DNA from: Entomortierella parvispora
Lineage: Eukaryota > Mortierellomycota > Mortierellomycetes > Mortierellales > Mortierellaceae
Reading direction: 5' to 3'
Assembly (NCBI GenBank): GCA_963573315.1
Contig: OY752142.1
Span: forward strand, 3,038,001-3,102,000
DNA length: 64,000 nt
Part shown: piece by piece, positions 35,437-47,238 of the stretch
Position numbering within the stretch: the first letter of the stretch is position 1
How the letters are laid out: the number at the start of each line of letters is the position of its first letter
Made by a program: the position numbers and the translations under genes
The notes under the pieces: model-generated
What the model was told of the DNA's origin: nothing
What the model saw: the letters and a program-made list of their open reading frames with translations, nothing else
Database searches by the model: none

Positions 35437-37447
35437 ATGGGTGTATCTATTCCCCTTCTTGTCGCGGGCGTCACTTTGCTGGCTGGAGCCATTTACGGTG
35501 GTGTAGTATTCTTCAGTCCCCAGACCAAAGCAGCCACCCCAAAAATTCCAGATAGCAGCACTTTTGCTATCGCAACATCCATCCTAGAGAATGTAATTCT
35601 TCTCTCAACTTCAACGACACTGTCGCCATCAACTGTAACAGGCCTACCTGCACAAGTCACTACAACAAAACTGAAGCAATTCGTGGAGTCTCCCGCGAGC
35701 TCCTGGATCCCCGACGCCAAACCGACGACAAGGGAAGAAAAGACGATCGAAGCACCCGAATCCATCACAACATCCCTGAACACCAATGTTGCGGATATCT
35801 CGACCGGTTCACCTCCAGAAAATGTAGCTACAACCCGTCAGACTGCTCCTGCGTCAGCAACAAAGGGAGATCTACCTTTGGTGATTCCAGTAGCAACAGC
35901 AGTGGTCACCAAAAAAACGTCCGTCCGCGGCACCCAAAAAAAAGATGTTCAGAAATCATCGAAACTGGCTCTCCCAACAGAACTCCCAACCCCAGTCGCA
36001 CAGCTGCAGGTGCCGACATTGGACGTTCCAATCCCAAGCGCCTTCACGACAGGAAAACCTGTCCAAGGACCAGAAGTTGACAAAAAGTGCGGTCACAAAG
36101 ACGGTGACGAAGAGGAAGACGATGATGATGATGATGAAGAGGAAGAGGAGGATGACAGTGCACAGACAAGTGGCGGGCCTGGCCATCCAACACCTCGGCC
36201 TAGCCAGCTTGGAGAAGAGGAAGACGAGCAAGATGGATATTTGGAAGAAGAAGGAGAAGTGGATGATTATGAAGACAGCCTGTTGCGCTTGAAGGACCAT
36301 CTTTCACAGCATACCATCTTGAAGCGACCACAGACTATGAGACGACAGTCAGTCGTAGGGTCGAAGGATAAAGGTATTTGAGAGCTGATCCAGAGTCAGT
36401 GGTGGTATTCCTAGGAGCAAAGTCTAACCGCGATTCACCTTTATTTTTTCAATAGCCACGACCTCCAGGAAGCGAACCTCAGAACTAGATCAATGGATTG
36501 ACGACACTGTCGATCAGCAGTCTGCATTCTATGAAGGAGAGCTCTTTGAAGTGATAGACAAGCTCCTTCAGGACGTTGTTTCTGCACCCAAAGGCTATCG
36601 TTCTGAGGAGGACAACCTCAGCAGTGGCCTCCAACGTCATCCTCAAGAACAAGAGCAAAGACTTGAGCAGGACATCCCTCCACCCAACTCTAGCGGCAAT
36701 GACAAAGGCAGCGAGACTCCCCCAAAGCCCTTTTCCATCATGACATTTGTGGAAAATCTAGCGCGCCCTTTTGTGCTGGAACTCCGAGCCGACATCCGCA
36801 GCGTCCTCATTTGGATCTGCTTGGGTGCTTCTGGTTCGCCCATTGACGGCAGAATTGGCAACTCTAGTGATTTCTCCAAGAAAGAGGCCATCGACGACAA
36901 GACTACCATCATGCACGAGAACAGAACGCTGTCTATCCAAGATATCCTTGACCCCAAAGTTACCGCCATGGCGTTTGCTTGTCTAAAGAATTATGTAGAC
37001 ACTGTAATGAGAGAGATCCAATATCTTTTCTGGACAAGACTGGCTCAATCCAGGGACCTTATTTTGGACCAGATCCGGAACCTGATTCCGTTGCCGAGGT
37101 TCTTGATCCCGTTCTCAAACGAGATTGAACAGGGCGAGGTCACGGCGGAGGTCCATGAAGATGAGAATGTTGGGGTGGAGGGAACGAATGGAGAGTTATC
37201 AGTTAGTCAGCAGACACGGCTTGAACAGGAACAAGCTCTGGGTAGACAAAAGCCAGAGGATGCATTCGCGATTTGGTTAGTAGCAAATGTGATGAACGAG
37301 CTGAAGGTCGCTACGGACAGGAGGGCCAGAAACATGAGGACTGCCGCAAGAAGAAAGGCGGGATCCCGTAGCAGAGAAGAGGTCTCTTCATCAGCTAATT
37401 CCTTACCCACTGGATGTGAATGGCTGAAAGAACGACTCCAGGCCTGA
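35437..37447 (+). CDS. Orphan membrane-anchored acidic protein
   Basis: Two exons (35437-36373 and 36456-37447) give 642 residues. I do not recognise a family. Residues 1-28 form a hydrophobic anchor (SIPLLVAGVTLLAGAIYGGV followed by VFF). A Thr/Ser/Pro-rich stretch reaches to about residue 220, then an Asp/Glu tract at about 228-250. Exon 2 looks folded and helical: SRKRTSELDQWIDDTVDQQ, YEGELFEVIDKLLQDVVS, FSIMTFVENLARPFVLELRA and FACLKNYVDTVMREIQYLFW. It ends near a basic stretch (RRARNMRTAARRKAGSRSR). A single N-terminal membrane anchor with a long soluble part suits an organelle-membrane protein, but mitochondrial, ER or other location cannot be told. The ATG was chosen because no earlier ATG is in frame. 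It diverges from the DH-like gene. Confidence 0.65.
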
Positions 37448-37962
37448 AAAAGAAGGTCCATGCAGCTGAGCAATGACGAAGACAAATAAACCAAAAAACA
37501 CGTCGCGCACAGCCTTCTGTTTGCTGACAATTGCCAAGCGACAACGACGCGCCATGCTCGTTGCTGCCTGTCTGCAGGTCTGTGGTCTTGGCAGCAGGCA
37601 CGGGCTGACGGATTCCATACTAGTTTGGCAACCTCCCCTTGCAAACCATGGAGAACAACCTCAATGATCCACCGCCATCACAAAGATCAGTCATTGAAGA
37701 CAGCCGCCAAGCGTATCAAGGAGCCCTTTCTTGACCTAGCCAATTGAAGATGTAGAACGGAGGGAAACTACACCGCTCCATTCTATCTTTATGTTCTTGA
37801 TTGAAAAACAATGAGGTTCCAAGATGGCGATCGGTGCAAAAGCAGACCAGAGAAAACAATTGTGCTGACTCAATGCCGGTCTTGTAGCTATCCCGATGCT
37901 GTTCGTGTATTGGCGGCCCTCATCTTTGTGGATCTCTCTCCCTTCCGTCCTCTCTCTCTCCC

Positions 37963-38018
<56 letters not shown>

Positions 38019-39757
38019 CTTTCTTCACTCTATCCTGTCCACGAAACAACCGTTGCTTTATCCGAATCTCTCTCACCCCCCACCTCGACGCTTTCACGGT
38101 CCTTTGTTTCCCAATTCCTTCTCTCTCACCTTCCAATACACAAACATACGCACAACTCTTCCTCACCGGCCTTTCTCTCCCCCACTCTCACTTGTGGAGT
38201 CTTCCAATGACCAATTATTTGGAATCCGGAGCAGGGTAAGCGAATGCAACATCTCTCAGCTGTCTTCTAGGTTATTTTTGAAGCGCGCTCCCAAGTCCTT
38301 CTTTGTTCAGCAACACAATTGCTATTTCTGTCGCAGCGGTTTCAACTCGGCTCGTTCTCTTCTTTCATTGCTGTGCATGCCTTTTCTTTTCTTGTGCTGC
38401 ACCGCGAGTGAGAAAAGCAACCTAGTTCGTTGAAAAAAGATTACATGGTTTATTTTTGTAACCTGAGGTGAGGCGAGGTGAGGTGTAACAAATGACATTT
38501 GGAAGAACAATAAGCCTTCAAAGGCAAAGGTGGGCTTGTGCGCGTGAAAAAAGGTTCCGAATGTTTCCATGCAAAGAGGGAGGAAGTCAGTTTGTAAAGT
38601 GGATGCTGGGATCGAGTCGTTTTGCAGAGCGGGGGAGGAGGAGGCAATAAAAAAAGGAGTGAAGAGTTGAACGAGGAGGTTCATTCGAGAGACTTGTTTG
38701 CCTCGTAATGTACGGAGTGCAGGAAGAACCTGGAGAAAAACATCCGTCCAAACATAAGCTGTGTGCCACCAACCGTGAGAGAGGCAGAGAGGCCATTGGA
38801 CCGTCCTGAGTGTCAACCAGCAAACACCAACAGGGAACAAACTTGCGTTGATATCGATAACGAATACAACAAACACAACATCGATTGGCGAATGAAAACA
38901 AATGGGCGGGTGGACAAGAGTTGGGTGAGACTCCAACCAGGAACTCAAGCGAGCGAACGAGCGAGCGAGCGAGAGCACCAAGAGAAAGAACGAGAGCGCT
39001 GTCATGGAAGGACAAACGGAGCGAAAGTGGGTCTGAACATGTACCTTTACATCCCAAGGAACGAGAGCCTGGGCGCGATGGGTAAATCCTGATGGAGCAG
39101 AGATAGCAGCTGAATGGTGGGAAGAGCGGAAGAGGGAGGGCACCTTCACATCCAACCCCCCCCTTCAATTGTTCCTGAAGAACAAGAACACACATCCCCA
39201 CGAGCCAATTGGCGTTAGCCTTGTGTTTTTTTTTTCTCAGTTCATTTTTCGTTTCTGCGCTCTCACTGCTTCCCTTCTTTTGTTCCTCCATTCTCTTTTC
39301 CTTCTTCTTCCATCGCCCTGCATCCCTCCCTCCCTTCCTTCCTTCCTCCTCCCTTAACGACCCTTCCCTTCGTGCAGACCTTCGCACGCACTGTCTCTCT
39401 GTCTGTCTCTCTTGCTCTCCATTCGCCTACATTCTTCGCATTCTTCTTCTCTTTCCAGCTGGGCTGATCCCTTTCCTCTCGTCCTTGTTCTCCACAAACA
39501 ATTAATTACCAACTAACGGGAAGACAGTCCCTCCCTTTCCTAACCCCTGTCCCTGTCGTCCTCGCATCGCCCATCCTCGTTCTATCTCTCTGAAGAAGCG
39601 GAAAGGGGTCCCTTCGTTATCGCTGTCATATGTAAATGCCTTTTGCTGATTTTCATTCACTCTTTTCCTCGCTCGCTCTTCTTTCAGCCTTCCTTTCCGT
39701 TTCTTTCCATCTCCACCGTCCTCTCCTCGTCTTTCAGTTGCAATCGATACTAACGCC
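37448..39757. other. Long gene-poor region with (CT)n and GAGC microsatellites
   Basis: This 2.3-kb interval lies between tandem plus-strand genes. It holds a (CT)n tract at about 37949-38017, a GAGC/GAAC tract at about 38948-38975, and pyrimidine-rich leader sequence from 39230 to the next ATG at 39758. Two long overlapping minus-strand frames (about 38320-39390) have low-complexity composition without recognisable domains, and I do not call them genes. A transcribed non-coding or leader exon is possible. Confidence 0.5.
37949..38017. repeat. (CT)n dinucleotide microsatellite
   Basis: About 69 bp of almost uninterrupted CT on the plus strand, with a few CCT interruptions at the left end. 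It is a polypyrimidine tract, potentially H-DNA forming and length-polymorphic. Confidence 0.9.
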
Positions 39758-41863
39758 ATGGCTTCTTCACGCCTCTCCTCGATCTTCTCTGTTTCCTCAA
39801 CGACCTTGCGGTCCTCCAGAGTCTCTTCTGCTGCCACCGCCTCCTCTTCCTCCAACAACATGAAGCCTTCTTCATCACCAGCTCCATCGCGTCTCTCATC
39901 CTCCACTGTCGTCTCAAAGACTACCGCTCACGATCTTCCTCACACAACCTTGTCTCTCCATCATCACGACAACAACTACTCCTCTGCAGACCAGGAAACA
40001 GTCAAGACAGCCGATGATAATTATACCCATGACCGTAAGGAGAGTCGCAAAGGAGGCGACGACGATCACTCGGAGCCCATTCGGATCTTTTCTTTGACTG
40101 TCTCCGATAGCAGTCAAAACCATCAAGACGACGATTACAATGAGAAACGATCCTCCCAGCACAGCCACCGTCATCATCATCAACATGATGACAGGGAAGA
40201 TCCCTACTGCAAAGAGCTTCCCGACGAGACTGGCGGACAGAGCAACCTTGAGCGACTCTGTTCTTGGGCTGATCTTCCATCATGGATGAAGGATAACCCT
40301 GCCATCCTGACAGGATACCGCCGCCCAACGTTTAGTTACCGTCAAGCTCTCATCTCTTTGGGATACCTGCACAACGAAAGTGGTAAGTAGATCTCCAGCA
40401 ACGGGACTTGCTGCGCTGTCGATTTGTGGTCTAAAAGCCATCCAACAGGGCATTCCAATTATCATCAATGTGTTCCACTGCTTCTGTTTTTTTGGAGTTC
40501 GGGGAGTGTCTTCAAAGAGATCGTCTTCCTTCCCCCTCACTCCCGCGTTGCCCTCACCCCTGCTCACCCTTTTAATCTGGACTGAAGTGATTGCACTCAC
40601 ATGTCGAGGACTCGTTGCACCTGTGCAACCATCAGACTTCACCTGTTGGGTGTTCAAGCTGCCAACCAGACCTTTCTGCATAATGTACCCCTCTTAGTAA
40701 AGAACGAGAGCGAGGGCAAAGAATACCTTGTGAGAAGATTTTGAGTCCTTGTTGTGGCGTGCGTGTGTGTATGCTTTGAGCAGAGAAGATGCGCATGCCT
40801 GGTTCCTTTCCTCTTTTGCTGTTGCACAACAGATCATTGTTTAGCACACTAACAAGGTATCAATTTCTTTCTGAATTCTAGTCAACATTTGGTCGCACCT
40901 GCTTGGAGCTGTGGCGTTCCTGATTGTGGCGCCTATCTCTTACTTCAAGGTCATTGGCGTCCTAGACACAATTCACTGGACAGACATTGCTGTCTTTTAC
41001 GCCTTTCTTGCTGGAGCCATTATCTGTTTGTCCATGTCGGCCAGCTTTCATACTTTTTGCTGTCATTCAGAGGTGGTCTCTTCCCAGTGGAACCGATGTG
41101 ACTATGTTGGCATCGTCTTTTTGATTGTTGGATCATTCTATCCTGCCATTTTTTACGGTAAGTCGAGGAATCATTGCCTTGTTCTTCATGTTTAAGAGTC
41201 GGATAATCCGATAACAGAAGAATATCTTGAAACGGATCAACAAACAGCGGAAGCAGTTTGCATTGCTGACTATCATCTCTTTGTCTCTCTAGCGTTCTAC
41301 TGCCATCAAACATTCCAAATCATGTACATCTCCATGATTTCGACTTTTGGAGCGGCGACAGTAGTGGTGGTTCTTCGACCCAAATTCAGGACACCTCAAT
41401 TCCGATGGGTGCGTTCAGGATTGTTTCTGGCCATGGGCCTGTCAGGACTGTTCCCCGTTGTCCATGGTATTATCCTCTATGGATTTGCGATGGCACAGCG
41501 AGCCATTGCCTTGAACTACATGTTCTGCATGGGTGCCGCGTATGTCTTTGGGGCGCTGATCTATGGAAGCCGCGTACCAGAATGCTGGTTCCCTGGAAAG
41601 TTTGATAACTTTGTAAGTCTCTTTGTCTGCTCAGAAGGGGAAAGGGGAGGGAGGAGGGGTGTTTCCTGTGCAGCAGCTGACTTGAGCTTTTGTTCCTTTT
41701 TCTTCATCTCTAGGCTGCTTCGCACCAAATATTTCACATTTGCGTGTTGATTGGATGTGCGGTACATTTCTTGGGCGTGACCAAGGCCATGACCTTCTGG
41801 CACGATGTTGACCACAATTGCTCAATTCCTTTGGACCAGATGCGTTCTCAGTTTGTTATCTAG
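39758..41863 (+). CDS. PAQR-family receptor (adiponectin receptor / Izh-like), seven-transmembrane
   Basis: Four exons (39758-40382, 40882-41157, 41293-41612, 41714-41863) encode 456 residues. Residues 1-165 are a Ser/His-rich cytosolic extension. The family signature starts at about residue 173: LPSWMKDNPAILTGYRRP, LGYLHNESGVNIWSHLLGA, SMSASFHTFCCHS, DYVGI, NYMFCMGAAYVFGALIYGSRVPE and a C-terminal ASHQIFHICVLIG. The Ser, His and Asp of the first blocks and the two His of HQIFH are the zinc ligands and catalytic residues proposed for the ceramidase-like activity of these receptors. In yeast, Izh proteins act in zinc and sterol homeostasis. Intron 1 is 499 nt, unusually long. The N-terminal extension is longer than in yeast Izh2. 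The start is the first in-frame ATG after a pyrimidine-rich leader. Confidence 0.92.
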
Positions 41864-42204
41864 ACGTTAGAGCGTTTCTTTCTTTGTTTTGCCTTGTTCT
41901 TGTTTTTTTTTTGTTTCTGTTGACCCTTTTTGGAGAGGGAGAGATACCATTTCCCTCGCTGTACTTTTACATTGACCCTGGCCCTCGAGGGTAAAGTTTT
42001 TTTGCTTCCCTTGTCTCCTGTTGTTGAGGGAACGCGAAATAAATCTTGCCTACAGTTTTGATACCCAAGCCTAGGACTTCATTTTCCCATTACGAATTTC
42101 ATCATTTGTCTCGCCTTTTGACGATCAGGGAATAGAGCGGCCATGTGAGATCGACCAGACACCACTGCGTGTTTTGTTTATTTGCTCTGTCCTTGCCACG
42201 CGAT

Positions 42205-42260
42205 ATTTCTTAAAGGTAGGCCGATCCGCGACATTTCTTGAAGCAAGCCGATCCGCGATG
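42205..42260. repeat. 28-bp direct tandem duplication
   Basis: Two adjacent 28-bp units (42205-42232 and 42233-42260) both begin ATTTCTT and share GCCGATCCGCGA. They differ at a few central positions, so the duplication is not very recent. Confidence 0.7.
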
Positions 42261-42308
42261 AGGGATGCACACTGTGCATGTAGTCTACCATGTCAACATT
42301 CCTTGGAA

Positions 42309-42424
42309 AGCGCCAAAAGTCTGGCGCTAAAACTATTACTGCAAACGGTAGTCTGTGTACCAACTCGGCTCTCAGAGCCGTCTACAAAAAAAAACTGAGT
42401 ACAGCGGGCTCAGCCGAGAGTTTA
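42309..42424. other. Cluster of short perfect hairpins, possible structured RNA
   Basis: Within 116 bp there are several inverted repeats. AGCGCCA/TGGCGCT has a 6-nt loop (42309-42328). CGGCTC/GAGCCG has a 3-nt loop (42366-42380). CTCGGCT pairs with AGCCGAG (42364-42370 with 42412-42418), an outer stem that competes with or encloses the inner one. CTGAG pairs with CTCAG (42395-42399 with 42409-42413). No known RNA family is recognised. Confidence 0.35.
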
Positions 42425-44351
42425 TTCCCTATCCATCATGATGGGGGAGCGGCTGGTTACCTTTGACGGACACTCAATTTTTCGTCATGAGTGTTTGCCA
42501 CTTGGCTTTCGGAAAGGGAGATACACATGGGCAACGAAAAGGGGACGAACGGCTGACGAAAATGGTTCTTTTCCAAGTCCACCAGAGAGGCAGTCTCCCA
42601 GTTTCAGTACCCATTTGTTCAAGATAAAGTGACAGACCTGAAGACATCTGCCACATGCACTTGCATGGAGTCTTCTTATGGACCTTCATCCCGCCCCGAC
42701 TGGAGCCTCAGAAGGACACTGACAGCCAATTGCCCTCTATCCTGTTACTGGAGCTGGTTTTGCTTTTTCTAGAGAGGTGTGTGGTAAGCCCGGTACAGAA
42801 GAGCACAGAATATACATGCAACACCATAACAGGGCCCAAGCACGAAGACAAGAGAACACATTCAGCCCTTAGTGAAAACAGACACAAACATGTCCACGCG
42901 GCCAGATTCGTGGGTAATTGACATGTGGCAATCAAGGCGTCAAGGGATGGATATTATTTTTCTTTTTATCTGGTCGCTGTGTGGTACAAACAAAATAAAG
43001 TCACAGTCTCAAATAGCCCAGTTCAGTAAGCAAAGAAGCAGCACCAACAACAACAACAAACACCATGCATTCCGGGATGTGAGAACCCTGAGAAAAGTAA
43101 AAAAAAGAAGGATGTAGGACAAGACGCGTAAGTAAAAGGACCAAGTAACGAAGTATCAGGATGTCTGCCGGGACGTTCAGTCAACCATTTTTTTTCGACT
43201 TCTCCCCAAAACTCGGAGTAAATGTTAGTCGTGTGGGAGTGGCTCCACTCGGCAGTGGAGAAGGAGAGACAGAGAGCGTTGGCATTTATCTTCTCCACTG
43301 CTTTTGCGGCGGGCCTCTCGCCAATTGAATCCCCGTATCATCTTCTTCCACAACTGCTGAGGAGGCGGCCCCACATCGGTTGAGGGTCATACACCTGTTT
43401 CTTTTGCGCCGCGCGAGCTCGGTCGGCCACTCCGCTTCCAGAGCGAGGCAGATGGCCCTTCCTCACCGTCACTCTCCCTTTGTCAACATCCAATCTCAGC
43501 CAAGCTGCTCCCAAGTTGTTGCGACAGGTAGACGATTGAACCCATTCGTGCTAAGCAGCCGCTCGAATGACGAGAGAGGAAAAGAGAGAGGCAAAAACAA
43601 AAAAAAAGAGCTCTCCATTATTTTATTCACTCTATCCGGCAAGTAGACACTCAGTCCACGCGTGAATGAATTGAAGACAAGGTCCGAGGCTCTCAACTTT
43701 CGCTGTGAACTTTCTCAAGATTGGGCTGGACATCGATTATCTTTGCAAAGAAGCCTGACGAGTCGCCTTCTGGCCTCTGTTGTCTGACTTGTTTCCACAG
43801 CACTCGTCTCGCCAGCTCACCTCCTCTCACATCTCGCTATAGAACCCAAAACCCGGGGGGAGAGGGAGAGGACAGTTGGAAGAAAGCATGAGGCAAGCTC
43901 TCGGTTTACTTCAAGTGTCAACAACGTCGTCTTCTTTCCTTCCATCAGGCATGATTCAATTGCAGTGCGGTTTCGCTACAAACGACAGCAAACAAACAAG
44001 ACGGGCCGGATCCCTTCAGCTCATTTCCTCGAGAAGACTTTATTTTCCCTCTCTTTTCCCTTCCTTCTCTTTCGTCTCTGGATCCCCCACCTCCTCTCAT
44101 TGCTGATCGACTGTTCGTTCTCCCTGTCGACCTTCTCCTCTCTGCAACTCCTCCCCTTTCATCCAACTCTTCGCATCGGGTCCTTCCTCCCAACGCACCC
44201 GCCCCCCTCACCATCCGATCCGACCAACTCTTATTATCACTTGTCTTCTCGTAATCTCCTTCAAATCATCATCCACTTCTTTCGACCGCCCGCAAATCTT
44301 ACCGCTTCCCTCGATCGATCCTCATCTCCCCTCCCCTCATTTTAATTCATA

Positions 44352-46839
44352 ATGTCATCCCATTCTAACGAGAATCTCACAGAAAAGCACGCCCATCCTG
44401 ACAGCTCGACAAGCGACACCAACCTTCCCTATGCACCCGAGGAGGTTGACTACATAGATGAGAAGGACCCTTGGGATGAAGATTATGGTCATGAGGCCGA
44501 AAAGCGCGTTCGGTTCTATCAGACGAAGCGTTTCTGGATCCGATGTGTGGTCATCTTGATTGTGGTCTTGGCCATCTTCATCCCACTGCTGCTGTTTGTA
44601 ATCTTGCCCAAGCTCGTCCAGACCATCGTCAATGGATCTCATATGAGTATGAACCAGCTCAATATGACGGACGCGTCCGAGACCGGTATGAAGGTCTCGT
44701 TGACAGGTGGTATCTCCAACGCTGGTATCTTCCCAGCCACAATCGAGTTCCCAGAACCTATTGTGGTCAGTTGGCAGGGAAAGCAGTTGGGAAGCATGGT
44801 CATGTCGAGCGTCAAGGCCTCAGGAGGAAAGGCCTCTATCGTTGACGAGACCTCGTTCACCATTATTGACAAGGACGCCTTCACTGACTTTGCCAAACAA
44901 ATGGTAAGTTATCCAAGATTGCCTTTCCTGCCGTCATGTACGACCACCAGCACTAGGCTACTTTAAATATTCATGTCATTAACATCGAATGTTTACTTTG
45001 CTTCTTTGTGTCCGCGGACAGTTGTCGATCGAGAGCTTTGTATGGACGCTGAACACCAAGGTCCAAGTCAAGGCCATGGGCCGCACTATCACGAACATTA
45101 ACCTCACCAAGGACCTCAAGATGCTGGGTATGAATGGCTTCAGTGCTGTCACTATCAACAGCTTCACGATGCCTGGCGATGCACCCAACAACGCTGGTGC
45201 TTACGTTGAATTGGTCACATCTATGAACAACCCTTCACCTATCGGTATGGTACTCGGTACTATGGTCCTTGACATGTTCTTCAACGGTACCTACCTCGGA
45301 CAGGTCACAGCAACGAACGCTGTCTTGGTCGGTGGATCGCCCTCGCCTTTGACACTTGAGGGCACGCTCTTCCGTCAGACCAACCAGACTGATCTGGACA
45401 ACGTCGGTGTTCTGATGTCCAACTTCTTGGCCGGCAAGGTCACCATGACCAGCGCCAAGGGTGTCTCTGTCAAGCCCGACGGCGTCAACGAAGTCTCTTG
45501 GTTGAGCAATGGATTGATGGCCTTGACCTTGAATGTCCCTCTCCAATCCCCTACCCCTTTGAATGTCATTCGCGACATTAGCATCAAGGACATGGGTATG
45601 GTCTTCAACTCCTCGTCTCCTTATGTTCCCACTGCCAGCTCCAACACTGTCACTGCTGGGTTCAAACTTCCTTTCAACATCACGGTCGGAATGCAAAACG
45701 TTAGCAATTCCATGTCGATCGTTTACGGAGGCAAAACTCTTGGCGACATCAACGCCGCCGTCTGGAGCGCCGCCAACTCGAATATTCCTGATGGATTGAT
45801 TGTTTTCAGCTTGCCTCCCTCGCCTCTTGTCGTCAAGGACGATGCCCATGATGAATTCGATCAGTTCGTGGCCGACTTGACCGTGAAGCAGGAACAAACC
45901 TTTATTGTCACTGGTTTGGCCAATGCCATCTCATCCACACCCATGGGTACCGTCACTTTGACTGGAATTCCCTTCAACTCCAACGTGACCATGACCGGTC
46001 TCAACTTTAACGCCATCAACGCAGCCGTAACCAACGTGGTGGTGAGCGGAGGTTCTGCTGAATACATCACCATGAACCAGTTGGTTAACCTTCCCAATCC
46101 CTCCAACTTGAGTGTCACTGGTGGCAGTGTCTTGCTCACAGTCTATGACAAGGTCACGGACCAGTACCTCGGCGAGCTCTCCATCCCTAGCTTGAAGGTT
46201 GTCCCCGGTGCCAACCCCACTCCCACCCAATTCCTTTTCCACCCCAAGAACGCCACCCTCCGTGATCAGTTCCTGAGCGAATACCTGATCGGTTCCAACT
46301 TCCCCCTAAAGGTCGTTGGCTCCAAGAACTCGACATCGATTGTGGAGTTGCAGGAAGCCATGTCTGAGGTAGTGATTTCGTCCACAGCTCCCGGTTTGAA
46401 CCCACCACCAAACCTGGTGACTGGCGGTAACGCCGTCTCGACCCTGGGTACTCTCTTTGGCGACCGCCAGACCACCACCACTGTGCAAATGATCAACCCC
46501 TTGGCCACGGATCTGTTGGTGACTGGCCAGGTCACCCAGGTCTCGTGGGAGGGTAACTTCTTTGGAACGATCGATGCGGTGTACCAGCAGATCGTGCCTG
46601 CGAACGGAGCCGTGACTTCACCCAACTTGATCCTTCAACATCCCTCGGGCTTGGATTTTGGTATCTTCTTGACCACCAAGTTCGTGCCTACGTATCCATT
46701 GATTGCTTTGGGTGGAGCGATGGTGCCCTTTGACTTGGATGTGATGATGTCGGTGCTGGTTGGAGGCGCCACTGGATACCCTGCCACGATCCACTACAAG
46801 CAGCAGCAGCAGATCATGACCAAGATGACTCTCCTCTAA
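44352..46839 (+). CDS. DUF3712-type single-pass membrane protein
   Basis: Two exons (44352-44903 and 45022-46839) give 789 residues. A cytosolic N-terminus of about 60 residues ends in a basic RFYQTKRFWIRC. A strong transmembrane helix follows (VVILIVVLAIFIPLLLFVIL, about 66-85). The remainder is a long beta-rich luminal region of repeated modules. Each has a WQGK/WLSNG-like strand, then SMVMSSVKA, then an acidic loop such as DKDAFTDFAKQM, HDEFDQFVADL or RDQFLSEYLIG. Several N-glycosylation sequons (NGT, NQT, NVS, NVT, NST) fit a luminal face. This matches fungal DUF3712 proteins, which include the yeast vacuolar membrane protein Tag1, implicated in stopping autophagy. Vacuolar location and that role are inferences. 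Base composition and codon choice look like a well-expressed gene. Confidence 0.8.
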
Positions 46840-47238
46840 ACAAGCACATGTCTATCATTTGTAGCATCTGTTCCTAATAAAACCTAATGAGAATGAGAAC
46901 GTCCTTTGACCTGGTTTGAATCTTCAGGATCCAGCAGGGAAAAAGAAAAAAAAAGACCCCGTAGCGCGCGCGTGTTGCAGGTCGTTATTTCCTCGCGGAG
47001 TATGAAATAGCGGGGGCCTGACAATAGCACAGAAGCCACTGCTGTGGGTCGTTTCATTTGTTTTCATTTGCAACGGTGGCTTATCCTTTTTTTTTCTTTT
47101 TTTTCTTTGCATGCCTACAACGCCTGGTCTTTGCATGCGTCTGGTCCCTCTTTGTCATCATCGCATCAGCCCTCGGACCATCATCTTCCATCCCCTTTTC
47201 CCATCCCACTATCCCTCCATTCAGAACCCCCTGACACC
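46840..47238. other. Short intergenic spacer
   Basis: These 399 bp contain an AATAAAA-type signal near 46876, shortly after the DUF3712 stop, and a C/T-rich leader before the DBP7 ATG at 47239. Nothing else is evident. Confidence 0.55.

Larger units (their letters stand above)
41864..44351. other. Long intergenic region, gene-poor
   Basis: These 2.5 kb lie between tandem plus-strand genes. An A/T-rich 3' flank runs to about 42100. Around 42205-42425 there is a direct duplication and a cluster of hairpins, listed separately. From about 43850 to 44345 the sequence is a C/T-rich leader for the next gene. No open frame in between has recognisable coding character. Confidence 0.5.

Noticed and set aside
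38320-39390. Two overlapping minus-strand frames of about 270 codons
   Set aside because: They overlap each other in different phases over low-complexity DNA, and neither has a recognisable motif; kept only as a finding.
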